Positions 39,595-54,830 of a stretch of DNA of 64,000 nucleotides are shown piece after piece. The stretch is from Ectocarpus siliculosus. Its lineage: Eukaryota > Sar > Phaeophyceae > Ectocarpales > Ectocarpaceae. A program made the position numbers and the translations under genes. The notes under the pieces are model-generated. The model saw nothing but the letters and a program-made list of their open reading frames with translations. It was not told the origin of the DNA and made no database searches. The first letter of the stretch is position 1; each line of letters begins with the position of its first letter. The DNA lies in contig FN649732.1 of assembly GCA_000310025.1 (NCBI GenBank), positions 1,071,712 to 1,135,711 on the forward strand, read 5' to 3'.

Positions 39595-40677
39595 GTAAGG
39601 CCGCAATCAATGTGAGGGGAGGATGCTACACTACTGTTGATCTATCGTTGCTAGCAGGTGCCTGGGTTTCTGTGTGTGTTTAGCTGTAAAAACACTGGAT
39701 AGACCACAGTACTGATCTACTGATGCTGTTGACTTTGCCGTTGCTGAGTTCATGTGGTTGACATTATTCGAAATCGGCACTGCCGCCTGCCTTCCGGTCG
39801 CACCGGGGCTGCCGCAGTACACGAAGCTTTGCAACGGCTCTTTTCTGTGTGGAAGCTTGGCGTCCACGTTTGGGATGATTCCATGCCACGTGCCTATACT
39901 GCTGCTGTCTCGCACCAGCACGGACACAATTTGAATCCTGCTTCACAATACACAATATTGACTCATGTTGTAGCCCATGCGGTTGCTTATGCACTTTGCG
40001 GCAAACCTTGGTCCCGCCCAGGCCCTACGCACAGCGCAGTACATACCACGGCACATGCACACGACTAACACCAACATTCCCGACCAGGACACGATGGGAG
40101 CTAGCACTCACACCAACCTTTCGGCACGGGAGAATACGACGGCATGGCGGCCGCAGCCAAGGAACACGCAGGCGACAGCAGGGCTGCGGGGCAACCAGTC
40201 GTCGAAACGAAATCGGTATGCATACGGCTGCGCATAATATTGCACGAGAGCGCATAACGGCGCACCGCAACGTAGGCCTCTCTTGTACCCACAACGACAG
40301 CAACACACCACCGGCCCCAAGAAATAGCGGGAAGGGCGTGATGGAGGCAGTTTGTGACCAATACGGGGACACCTATTGCAGCGACGTATCTCCTTCTCTT
40401 TCGTCCCCTTTGGGAGGCTCCGAGCCCACGCTAGCCGTGTGCCGGGACACCCGAATAAGGGGCTAGCTTTTGCGCAGTGCCATCGGTGCAAGGTAGAGTG
40501 CACAGCCCGCTGCAGCGCGGCTTGCCAAGCTCTGGGTGTGGATGGTGACCTAGCGTTAGCAGATGCGGAGAGTTCTGCGAAGAAATAACGGCGCGTCGGG
40601 GGTACGTCGCCGCCTCTGAATGGCATTATTATTGACCTAGACGTTACCCGCCACGCTGCTGATGCTCCGAACGTGGG

Positions 40678-43960
<3,283 letters not shown>

Positions 43961-44818
43961 CGGGGACTTACAATTTTACTTTTTTTCGAACATTGGTAGA
44001 TGGTTCTGGGAGAGCGCCGACGTCTTTATCTTGCGGCGGTTAAATCCCGTCCCACTGGGTACGTGTGTTGGTGCTACGGCATAACTTTTTCGCGCGGCAT
44101 GCGGTTGGAGCGCACAAACACAAACGTGAAAAGGTGGCCCGTAAGGCCGACTCCCCGTGTGTGCATCTCAAGAGTTGGGCACGGCCTCGTTAGCCTGTCT
44201 TGAAGAGGAGGCTTAGCGTCAACAACCACCACCTCGCCACGGCGGAGCAAAACGGTGAAGAAAGCTGTCAGTGTGTTGTGTGCGCTAGTCTCGTCCATCG
44301 GTGCAATGTGAGCAGAAGGTATGCATACTGTGCACGCACGATACCCAGCACACCATGCACGCACATTCGGCAGGGTTTATTTTCTTCTTGTCTTTGAAGT
44401 GAATAAGCACGCCCACAACCGATTCAAAGAGGCCAACAGCTTAACCTTCCGTTGACACAACCTTATGCATATCATAGGTAAGCATGAAACAAGCGCCTCC
44501 AGCTTCTGCCGCCAGCCTGATCTTTCGTAAGAGCACGACACACCATCGCTCTGATGCAACCAAAAAAACGGCACATATAAATCTACATTGTATCTACACT
44601 ACCGTCACCCAGCTATCTAAACTACGTACGCCGCTGCTACGAGACATGTGTCTCTCAACTCATAGCTTGTGTTTCAAAAACAAGAGCAAACAAACAACTG
44701 TGATAAATAATATTACATCGACCGACGTTAGCCAGTCATGTGTGGTGAAGCCGGTCGTGGTCAATCCGATGAAGGCACGAAAGCCGTGCGATGTTTCCTC
44801 CCTACGCGTAAGAGATGC
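43961..44818. other. Region between two convergent genes
   Basis: This stretch separates the 3' ends of the methyltransferase (+) and the peroxidase (-) and should hold both 3' UTRs, which may overlap. No further exon was recognised. Confidence 0.5.
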
Positions 44819-47800
44819 TCAGGCGGATTCCTCAACAAGATCCTTGGTGCCTAGCTCGAGCAAGGTGGCGAAGGCCTTGGAGAAGTCTTCGAAGAACAGC
44901 TTGTCGTTGTCCGCGTACATGTCGACGTACCTGGAGGAAAATTTTCACAAGAAAAAAAAACAAAAACACGCAAGAACAAAATGCAGACACGTGACGTCAC
45001 AATTAGTTCCGAGAAGAATCACATGGACTGAACGACGAATACTTTCATCACGAGCACTACCAATGCCCCCAACCATGCGCTTAAACTCGAGCACAAGTAG
45101 CACGGGTCCGTCTGTCTGACGTACCAGCGAACAATGCGACAGAAATATCCCCACAGCGAGGAGCGAAAAGTGTTCTGCGTCATCCATCAGCGGCCATGTC
45201 CAAAAGCCTCATGCCAAACATGCCTCCAACCCGTCAGTCCTACCGTCGTTTACAACTGCTGCCAACTAAAGTCCGAGGTTCTGTGTTAATTGCAACTGGA
45301 GTCCCTGCTGAGTGCAGGATATACCTACATGTTTAACGCCCACTTTCCAACTCTCAGTCCCATCGAGAGCGAAAACGAAAAAAAGCACCCAAATACATTC
45401 CCACATGCCTGAAGAGCGCGAGGCAGCACATAATACTACCGTCTCTTTTGTCCTTGCAAGCTTCGTGTCCTACTTGCAACGGCAGCAGTACAGCAATCCA
45501 TACACGATGGTAAGACATGAGAAGATCGCCTTGGCGCTATTCTACAGTGTTGCTCACGGCCTGACACTACTGTAGAAGGCCGGTCAACACCCATACAGTT
45601 AGCTTAGCGCCTGCGCTGAAGAACCGTCAATTTGTGGTCGAGGCTCAACTTCTTTTCTCGTCATCAACGTCAAGCCAAGCATAGGTCATTATGTAGACTT
45701 TAATGTAGCATGCACGGCTGAGGTGTGTTCGATTTTCTTGGCTATCGTCAAATCTGAGCCTCAATTTCTTGAAGTTTTGCTTTTGAATCGCGCGCGCCAA
45801 CTGTACGATGCACTCACTTCTTAAAGCTCTTGTCTTCCAGCAGGACGATGTCGCTCGGGAGCATCATCAGGCTGCCGCTGGGGTCTTGGTACTGGAAAGG
45901 CGTGAAGTCCTGTGACACAGTCGGGAAAGGGGGGTGAATAGCGGCGTCAGAAGAGGTACAGCAGTAGCGCAATGCAGCAGCGGCCGAAGGTCAAACGGTC
46001 GCGCGGTAGCGACAACATTCGTGCTATGCATCACAGTACTAGCAGCACCTGTGACGAGCCAGCGACACTTGTCAGTGCAGCGAAAGTGGCCAGCACAGCA
46101 TGTGACCGGGCAAACGAATTGCACACACACAGCACGGCCAAGTTATTCTATCTTATCCGCGCTTGTCTCTCCTCACTGCTGTGTGGTCGTGTCTACGCAT
46201 GCTCATGCCGTAGAGCGCGGATAGGTATCTACGAGGGCGGAGGTTTGGCTCTATCGTGGAAGCGATGCGAAACAGGCAGCAACGGTTGCCCCCCTGCACA
46301 TTCGTCCCATGTGCCAACCATGCCTTCACTTCACCGAGACAAAATCTCCTGTCGTCAGCAGGTCACAATTGAGAGCGGGGCAGTTTGGGCCGCGCAAGGG
46401 GGCGGTACTTGTCTGCATGATGTTTACCGTTTACCACATGCTTGTGCCCCGCGTTGATCTGGTCTGGTCTGGTCTGTCAAGGGTGGGGTACACCTCCACC
46501 CGTCCATTTAAACCTCAAGAACTCAACAAAACGATCCTTGTCTTGTTCCATGCATAGACGTTGCGGTGCATTCGATCTATGTAGATATGACACGACGGGC
46601 CCTCTGGCCATTCGGGTACATGTCAGCTACAGACCGCAGGGCCCCCATTCCCTAGTGCAATAGATCAAGAGATGCTTTTCCTCTCGGTTCTGGCGATTAT
46701 TTCCTTTCCAGTGGACAACGCAAGTGTGTTGCCAAAGTTTATTCGCGTTTGGGGTTTACGCTCCTACCACCCTGTTGACTTCAGGGATTGCACTCGACAA
46801 CCCCGCCCCGGCGAGAGACAAAGAAACAAAACGAAAATAAACCGAAACGCTCAATTAACCCACCAGCCCCTCGCATCCGCGTTGAGATTGGTGACAAAAC
46901 ATTTCGATGCCGCTGTATGGACAAATCCGCTATTGGAAGTCGCCGCTAATTCGGGTCACCACCTATTTACCTTGCGTTCAGACCACGAGATGGACTTGAG
47001 GAGCTTGAAGTAGGTGGCTCCGGTGAAGAGGTTGGGGGTGGGCGTCCACGGACCGTCGTAGCCGGAGGCGTCAGTGTGGCACCTGCGTAACCGGTGCCGT
47101 GTGTGACGCCAGGACGGAAAGGAAGGCAAACCCGAGACAAGGGCGGTGGAGGCAACAGGATCACCGCAAGCTCAACTAACGCAAACACTCCACCGTATTC
47201 GTAGACTAGACCAGCGTCAGCTAGCTGTCTCAAGCGTGCATTAGGGTAGTTGGCGATTGCCCTCGAACTGGCTCGTGTATATGCTACAGAACCTCCCAAC
47301 ACCGTATCCATGGCATCTTTTCTATCCATGGCTGCCGACTGCGGACCGACCACGGAGGAACATGCCAGACCCCTTCGGTACCGGCACGGGAAGATACCCG
47401 CGGCAAGCCCTGCAAGCAGCGCACTAACGGCACGCCACAAATAAATGCGTGACGCACAACGGACAACAAAACCAACGGGCGCGCATACAGAACAAAAAGA
47501 CGCGCATACAGCAACACAGACACACGCACGCGCCACACACACAAAAAACACAACCACCACAACGAGTGCACACCGACTCGTGAGGGCAGCAACACAGCTT
47601 GTCGAGGCAGCTTACCACGCAACTACGTCATGTAAAAACAAGAAGGTATTTATATGCACTACAGTTTGTATATACGAAGTGAAAATCCGACCCGGTATCC
47701 CGCGGTCGGTCCGCAGTCGGCAGCCATGGATAGGGAAGATGCCATGGATACGGTGTTGGGAGGTTTTGACGGTTCTGAGACGTTCCGAGGCTATTCGATC

Positions 47801-50800
47801 TTCTGCCGTGCGGTGACGTGGAGGTCGATTTCCGCTCGATTTCCGCCGTCCGTAAGTGGACAAAAGTGGGTACAATTTGGACAAAAGTGGGTCAAAATAC
47901 AGGCACAAGTGGGTACATGAAAAAATTAGTTGACGCCGCTGGGTATACCCACCGCGATGTCGGACAGAAGTGGGCACTGTGGTGAGGCCTTGCGCGCATC
48001 GGCGGTATTAGGGCCAAAGGTGTGCCTGAAAGTGGGAAAAAATCGATGCCCGTGCTGTGTATGGTCCCTGGCTGTGTCGCCCAGGTGTCAGAATGGGGTT
48101 TTTAGTCGTTTGGGGGTCGCGCCTATGGAGGGCGCGCGCGCTGGATGTTCGAGTACCCAATTTTGTCCATTTCCCTTAAAAACAAAATGTCTGTACCTTC
48201 CGAGGGCGTGTGCGCCGGACAAGGCCACGATCTCCCTATCGTTGAAGCCCATGCGGTAGAAGACGTCCCGCAGCCCCTTAGCGGTGGCCATGGGGTTTCC
48301 CTTGTCTGCAGCCGGGAGGCGGCCTCCGGGAGGCACAGCTGCTACATCATCGTCCTTGCGGCCTGACCTCCATCTTTAGCATCGACGCAACCGCCACAGG
48401 AGCAAGAGACCAAGAGACCAAGAGAAAGAGAGATCAAATGGGAATCATGCCATGCCATGCCGTATAGGGGTAGATTCTTTGTCATGAAAAGGAAAGTACA
48501 ACGCGCTGGAAGCTTCCAATCAAAAGGTTTCGGGCGCGAACCACTCACCGAAGTAAAAAATAAAACAGAGATCATTGCAACCTATAGGGAAAGGTACACA
48601 GCAGCAGGGTGTACTCATCTCATACTCATAGTCGTGCATGCCGTAGTCGTTAGACCATTGACCTCGCACCCCTACAAAGTCGGGACGGAGCACGCCGGGT
48701 TCGCACCGGGCCAGGCTCTCACATCACCAAGCGCGAAGCGCCGTGAGGTATTCGGCGAGTCGCATGAAGGGTGCGCTGCATCCTGCTAAGGGTGTTCGGC
48801 ATCTTGTGCTTACTTCCTTGCGTACGAATGACAGCTGCGTATGACTCAGTCTATTTCCTGGTATTTTCTGGTGCTTTCACTTCCAGAGACAGTTATAAGC
48901 ACTGTGCAACTGCCTCGAGGATGCTCGACCATTTTAACACAACGTGGTGCGATCATCCCCCTTGCGCGGAGTGAGGTTTCTCGACCCCGCACAACATGAT
49001 CTACTCGACCACCATTCATGGTTACCGCAAAAAAAAACAGAGGTAAAAAAAAACAACGCTAACCTGGTTGCCGAGTTCACGAAGTAGGGGCAGGGCAAAA
49101 GCACAACATCTTCTACTTTACTTTTTTGTTTACGGCGTTTCTTCGTGCACGTGAGCTCTCACTTGATGGTAGGGCCACCCATCTTCTCAATCGCGGTAAC
49201 CCCTGCCAGCGTGTACAGATCTCCGTAGGAGATCGAGGGGTACTTCTTCTTGATGGGCTCCAACCACCTGTCCAACCAAAACAAGCACATAGAGGCACAG
49301 GGGTTGGAAGATGGCACACCTAGGCGTGTCAAAAAAGGAAAATAAAAAACACTCTCGATGGAAATGATTGCAGTTGTTACCGTCGATCGTTTGAGTCAGA
49401 ACAGCCGTCGAAGGCAAGGAAGCACGAGCAAGGCACCTCCAGTGATGTCGTCAACCGACGCAACACATCTAGCTGCCAGGCTTCACGGTATCTCCCGCCT
49501 CATTCTCATTTAATGAAGTTGTCTGGGTATTCGATGTCTTGGAGAAGGGCTTGCCTTGTGCTGTACTGGTCATTTTCAAGCAGAACTTTCTCGTTCGAAT
49601 AACCGGTTGCTACACGTGTTACTTCTTTTGCTAAATAGGGTATGTGTCTACTTGTAAAGCGCTCATTATAAGTGCTTACCCCACGGCGTTGTTGAGGCCA
49701 GCGTTGGCGCCGTCCGCGAGCTCCTGCGAGAAACGCATGGTGCCACCCTGGGAGCCTCCCGTCTTAGAGATCTTGTCGTAAGTTCCGGAAGAGTGCCACG
49801 CCAGCCTGGCCAAGACAAGACAAAGGACGAAGACAAACGGCAACAACAACAACAAAAAAAATGGAAAAGGCATGCAAGTGTGACCAACCAAGAAAGCAGG
49901 GCACAGACATGATGCAAGACCAAAAACGAGCAAGATTACATGACGCCGACACAGGAGGACGTGTTAGTCTGTTGCAACACTGCTGTTTAGGCAGTAGAGC
50001 GTTTGTACAAAAATGTAAAGGACACGAAAGTGTGACCAACCAAAAGAAGACATGAACATGACCAGCCCAAACACACGAGCAAGATTGCATGATGCCCACA
50101 AAGGAGCAAGGACAGCCTAGATCGGTTGTACCTGTAAGTGGTTTTTATATACGATACCTCCGACGAAGCGGAAGCAACCACACGACCTTGTAAGGCATGG
50201 ATGGTTGCCACATAGACCACTGCTGTTGTGAACTTGAGAGTCTCACAAGAGACACGCACCCAAAACTCTTATTCTTAACTCTTGGAGTGGTCTCGCGAGA
50301 TACATACACACGCAAACAACAAATCGAACCTTCGTTGGTGTGTCCGCTGTTACAGCAGTACCGCCGCATACAACAGTGTATGCGCAGTTCATGGTACGAA
50401 ATACCACTCCGTAAGGTATTTGAAATACGGTATTTCTAGTAATCTCTACGATGTTCTTCCACACTTCGCTCCTGCTAGCACAGCCACAACCTGCTATACT
50501 ATGTTTCCTAGGCTCGCCTGACTAGAGTGGGTCCCTTGCTGCCATCCTTGTCCATGATGCCCTCGATATCCGCCCGGACCTAACGTGGCATTGTCGCAAC
50601 AAGAAGCGCGGAATGCACAGCGAAAATATCACCGAAGGTTGGTCGTCAGATAGTTGCAAGAGGGGTTAAGGTGTTGACGTTGCCTTTGGCAAGAGCGGCA
50701 CACCAACCCTCCTATATCCCCTGTGTCTCGAGTACCAATAGATACGTGTAACTTGCACATACGTGCATGGATTATGCGTACAGCAGTCTGATATCTTGCT

Positions 50801-51672
50801 GATATCTAACTCGTGACTGCGGGGGGATAGACTTAAGATCCTAACATCTGATCATCTGATCGGATTGATCGGATGATCGGACCACTTGAACTAGATGTTG
50901 AAGAGACCCATCAACGGTCACATAAGAATTCGACACAGCAGTCACCTCTGATCCTCTGATATCTTGACCTTTCAGACACCATCGCCTCAGGACGTCCTTC
51001 TCTGCTCCACAAACCCGCGCTCTAGTTGTACAACACGCGACCCTTCTATGTATTCATCCGCAACATTGTTGTCCCTACCCGCTGTCTTGGTCTAGACGTG
51101 CTGCAAGCACAAGAGTCGCTCCGCGCGCGCTTGTGTCTGTTCCTTTGTTCTGTGTGGTGCATCATCGTTGACCGCATGTGCAACAACAACACCCGCGATA
51201 TCTACAGAACAGCTTGCGATGCCTCCTCAACACGGCACGGGGATCTCTCTCTCCTCTACGGCCGACAGCAGCTGCTACCCCTTGGTGCACAAAAGCAAAA
51301 TCCGAGCCGTCGCAGGGAGACATCGCAAGCGGGTTGGGTGCCTCCAAGCCAAGCCCGCCGTCGGCTGCTGTTCCTACAACTTGCCTTCTTGTAGTCGACC
51401 GAACTGTCGGCGAAGGATTGGGACGGGTTCGCCGAGACAAAGGCCGCCCCAAACGCGGCAGCAGCAGCGGACTGCAGCATCTGCTTGCGGCCCATCGGGA
51501 CCGAGCTCATCTCGCTTGCTCCCTGGTCCATGCCCGCTGCCATGCGCACCGTGCACATGTTGCCCTGAGCAGCGGCCGTACTTGACGTGGATCTTACAGC
51601 GTTGAAAGACGGCACGAACGCCAGGGATTCGCGTGCGGACAGGGCCGCAACCATTGCCACGGTCAGCTTCAT
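44819..51672 (-). CDS. Plastid (thylakoid lumen) heme peroxidase, ascorbate/cytochrome c peroxidase family
   Basis: Eight exons close in phase to 357 residues: 51672-51385, 50579-50518, 49805-49680, 49267-49163, 48373-48197, 47082-46971, 45909-45818 and 44930-44819 (TGA). Catalytic features: [11 protein letters not shown] (distal Arg, Trp, His), [11 protein letters not shown] (proximal His), GPWTPTP (Trp near heme) and MLPSDIVLL (Asp hydrogen-bonded to the proximal His). The N-terminus has a signal peptide ending near ESLAFVPSF, an ASAF-type motif, then after a spacer a second transfer signal: GRKQMLQ followed by [10 protein letters not shown] and a cleavage-like SFADS. This two-step presequence predicts the thylakoid lumen. 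The position of the ascorbate-binding Arg (pea APX Arg172) is Ala here ([13 protein letters not shown]), so the reductant is uncertain. The first two introns use GC donors. Confidence 0.93.
47290..47765. mobile_element. Inverted-repeat element in a peroxidase intron
   Basis: The 62 bases at 47290-47351 are the reverse complement of 47704-47765 with two mismatches, starting AACCTCCCAACACCG at the left end. About 350 bases separate the arms and contain no long frame. No clear target-site duplication is visible. It could be a non-autonomous fold-back transposon or two insertions of one short repeat in opposite directions. It lies inside the intron between the exons ending at 48197 and starting at 47082. 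Confidence 0.6.
47858..47917 (+). repeat. Three short repeats of ACAAAAGTGGGT type
   Basis: GGACAAAAGTGGGT occurs twice about 21 bases apart and GCACAAGTGGGTAC follows once. A looser copy (GACAGAAGTGGGCA) lies near 47961. All are in the same peroxidase intron, beside the inverted repeat. Confidence 0.65.
50517..50518 (-). other. GC donor of a GC-AG intron in the peroxidase gene
   Basis: On the minus strand the exon ends GTCAG at 50518 and the intron begins GCGAGC at 50517. The split Arg codon (AG+G) completes VRLAWHSSG, a conserved sequence, so the junction is fixed by the protein. Confidence 0.9.
51384..51385 (-). other. GC donor of the first peroxidase intron
   Basis: On the minus strand the exon ends TACAAGAAG at 51385 and the intron begins GCAAGT, the classical GC-donor consensus, at 51384. 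It joins in phase to [13 protein letters not shown]. Confidence 0.8.
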
Positions 51673-53237
51673 AGTGTTTTCTAATGTCAAGGGTGTATGA
51701 GCCTTGTGTGTCTCCGACAAGGAGGGTGAGGAGCGTCGAAGAGAGCTGGTCTGCTGGGTGTGGTTTGAGGTCTTGAGGTCGAGGAAGAAGAACACCACCG
51801 GGGGAGCACAAAAAAAAAAAACGGGGGTTCGTGAATTTAATGAGGTACCTTTAAAGTCAACTGTGACAACACGGAGCCCCATCTTACCATATGTTGCCTC
51901 GTACGACTCAAAGCAACAGTCACTGGTCAGCGAGCTGTGTCCGTGGTCAGAGCGGCTAGGACGCGTGAGTTATACTGCCGTATTTCCCTGTGCGCCCGAG
52001 TGTTGTGCGGTGAGTGCGACCGGGTTGATTTTTTTCGCCAGAGGATTGCTGTTCGCCGTTTCTGTTTCCTGCGAAACAATCTGATTTCTTGTGCCTACAC
52101 TTCCCTGTAACGGATGCATGCGGCTTCACGGATGTATGATACTCTCGAACGGCTTTGGTACAGCAGTAGTGTGGTAGTGTACATCGGCGCTCGTCCAACA
52201 GTTGCCCGAAAAGAAGCACTGCTGGTTGTTGGCAAAACTCGTTTTTTGCGGAGCCTCTCAAGTCAAAATGATCCATAATAAACTTCGGAGTGTCTCGGAG
52301 TAACGCTGTAGGGTGCATGAGATACCGTACCCCTTGGACAGATTTTCAAAGCCCGATTACTGTACATGTACTCCACAACAAACGACAATGTCCCAATCAA
52401 GGATCCGTTTTCGGAAATCCTCCCGGCGAAAGGGTTCCAACGCCGACGTTTTCGGCACCGTCGCCGTTTTTCACACAGACAAATCGTGCTCTGAAAAATG
52501 GATCGATCGAGGGGCATCGGGATGATGATTTCCTCCGCAGGAGGATAAAGCGGACCCAGAACGCCCCCATGATGTTCCACGTGTAGTCTAATGCAAGTTT
52601 GATTCTGCCAGGGGTTAAACCGTAAGGCCGCATGGCCGTGACCATCGTCTCGACCCTTGTTTCCTCTGTCTTTTGGTTGTTCGATTTGTTGCTTTTTTCT
52701 TGCTTCGTCCCCGGTCGGGACGGATGACACACTCGCTACCTGGGTGTTGTGATGCAAGGTAAGAGTTTTGATGACATCTGGCATACATCGATTGCATCGG
52801 TTCTTGCTCTGTTGTGACTATTCTGGAGCAACCACCCTAGCAGCAGTGTCGCCAATACGGTAGCTTCAGCGTCAGCAGCGCTGGACGCAGAATGTCCTCT
52901 TGGGTGTGATGAAGCATCCCGCAGCAGTCATGCTAATCGACCTTCCTTGTGGATGCACTATTTAATGCTGTAAGACTCACTCACGCCGTCTCTACGAATA
53001 GCTACACAGACAGCAGCGACACGTTTTGTACGTCCGCTAAGTTAACGAAGCAGCTCTTGGGGTTTCCTCGATATGTGATCATTATTTCAAAACGTCTAAT
53101 CCTCCGGCGGCTGTATCTACTCTTGGTGCGGTTTCACAGCAGTCTAGTCCAACGGACACACGGCATTGGTTCTCAGAAGTTAGAGAAAGCAAGCGGCGAG
53201 ACTTCCGCCAGCACCGCCCTTGACCATCAACGACCTC
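51673..53237. other. Divergent intergenic region
   Basis: This stretch separates the starts of the peroxidase gene (-) and the selenoprotein S-like gene (+) and should hold both promoters and 5' UTRs. A frame of 173 codons at 52263-52784 (-) has no matching splice signals or recognisable motif. Confidence 0.45.
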
Positions 53238-54192
53238 ATGGCTGCCACCGTAGCCGATGCAGCGGTTGGCTCATCTTCCGCTGGGGCCGGCGCTGACGAC
53301 GTAGGGGTGCCATCAGGCAGCGGCGGAGGGTGGGCGGAGGGGGTGGACTCCGCGAAGGAGGCAAGCGACAGGCTGGTGAGCTTCGTGGCTGACATCCTGG
53401 CGCGGCACGGATGGACTGCGGTTTTTCTCGTGATCGTGTGGTACAACTGCAAGGACGCCGTCAAGAGGCATTATCGGAAATGGCGAAAGTGAGCAGAGGG
53501 AAAGGGGGGGGGGCGTACTCTTGTTTTCCATGCCTTCGCCGTTGGACCATTTGGAGGGGGGGAGGGTACGCAGACGGGGTCGTTCCTCTGGACAATATTG
53601 TCTGCTCGAACATGGACGCTTTGAGCCATGTTGGGTGCGTGTTGGCAATCCCATCCTGTTGATTCTGGACGCCAGGCTTGCACCTTTCGGTGTGTTTGGA
53701 CGCACTAGCCGGGGCTACACAGCAAGGAAACCACAGATGTCGCTTCTCTTCCTCTCTGCAAGGCTTGCCTTGCTGTTTTCCGCGAGAAGGGTCGAGGCGT
53801 CCCTTTCCCTCGTCTCATGAAGCGGAGGTTTGTTTACTCACCTGGGAACGGTGTGCGATGCTTGGGTCAACAGATTCACACCACCGCGAACGTCATTTGG
53901 ATCATCTATCGCCTTCCATGCTATCTGTATCGCCTAGTACCTGCCGCATTTTTTGGGTGTTGACCGCATCATCACATATCATGTTTGGTGTTTGCTGCGG
54001 TACGGGGCGTGTTTGTGCCTTTTTTCGACCTGCAGCAAGAGATCGCTGGACGATGCCAACAGGGCAGACCGACGGGCCGTGCTAGATCGCGAGAGGGCTA
54101 GGTCGGTAGCAGAGAAGCAGGCGCAGGCGCTGGAGGATGCCAGGGCGGCAGAGGAAAGAAGAACGCAGCAGAAGATGCAGGTATGTAAGTAG
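53238..54192 (+). CDS. Selenoprotein S/VIMP-like membrane protein (3' end unresolved)
   Basis: Exon 53238-53488 begins at ATG in a good context (CCTCATGG) and joins at phase 2 to 54036-54180. The protein has an acidic Gly/Ser/Ala-rich start, then a single membrane segment within RHGWTAVFLVIVWYN, then a basic turn (KRHYRKWRNKR) and a long Arg/Glu/Ala coiled coil (DRERARSVAEKQAQALEDAR). One short N-terminal membrane helix with the H/Y-G-W signature followed by a cytosolic coiled coil is the layout of selenoprotein S, an ER-associated degradation partner of Derlin and p97. After KMQ there is either an intron (GTATGT at 54181) or, if retained, VCK and a stop at 54190-54192. The Gly-rich tail with selenocysteine was not found. 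Assignment rests on layout and partial resemblance. Confidence 0.5.
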
Positions 54193-54561
54193 CAGGGCGC
54201 ACACAACTGCTGTAGGGTGTCATTTTGTTGGTAGGCGCAATGTTAAAGTTTCGCAGGAAATGCAACGTTTTTCGGCTGAACGATTGTACTTGTGTTGGGG
54301 ATGTGCGTTGGTGAGTGCTGCACCTGATACTGTAGTAGCGGAAGAATAATTGATATCTAGCCTATGTGGTGTGCTGTCGTGAGAACAACTATTATACTAG
54401 GGTCACCCTGGCGGGCTCAACGATAACAACTTGTCTTTGATTGTGTTGGATGTGCTCCTTCCGGCGCCGTCATGCCTGCGTGATGAGTCGATTGCGTAGC
54501 CACTGTGGGGAGGTATTTTTATCCTCACAACGCTCTCAACCTGCCTCTCTTATCTGCCTAA

Positions 54562-54607
54562 CTGTCTGTCTGTCTGTCTGTCTGTCTGTCTGCCTGTCTG
54601 TCTGTGT
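54562..54607. repeat. (CTGT)n microsatellite
   Basis: About eleven CTGT units with one CTGC interruption. Confidence 0.9.
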
Positions 54608-54790
54608 GTATGTCTCATCGTCCACCTGTGTGCGGATCTGTCTGCTGCCGGCATCTTGGGGGGAAACTGTGTAACATGCCATAGAGCTACGCGAGAACGA
54701 CCACAAGCACAAAGGACGACTAGAATACCACCATCTGGACCTACAATAGCTGCGTTCGAGCTGTGGACAGTCTGAAACCATGATATGGGT

Positions 54791-54830
54791 TCGGATCGGA
54801 TCGGATCGGATCGGATCGGATCGGATCGGA
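54791..54830. repeat. (TCGGA)8 pentanucleotide repeat
   Basis: Eight exact TCGGA units, 40 bases in all, without mismatch. Confidence 0.95.

Noticed and set aside
52263-52784. 173-codon frame on the minus strand upstream of the peroxidase gene
   Set aside because: No recognisable motif, no splice signals and unusual composition; it lies in the divergent promoter region.
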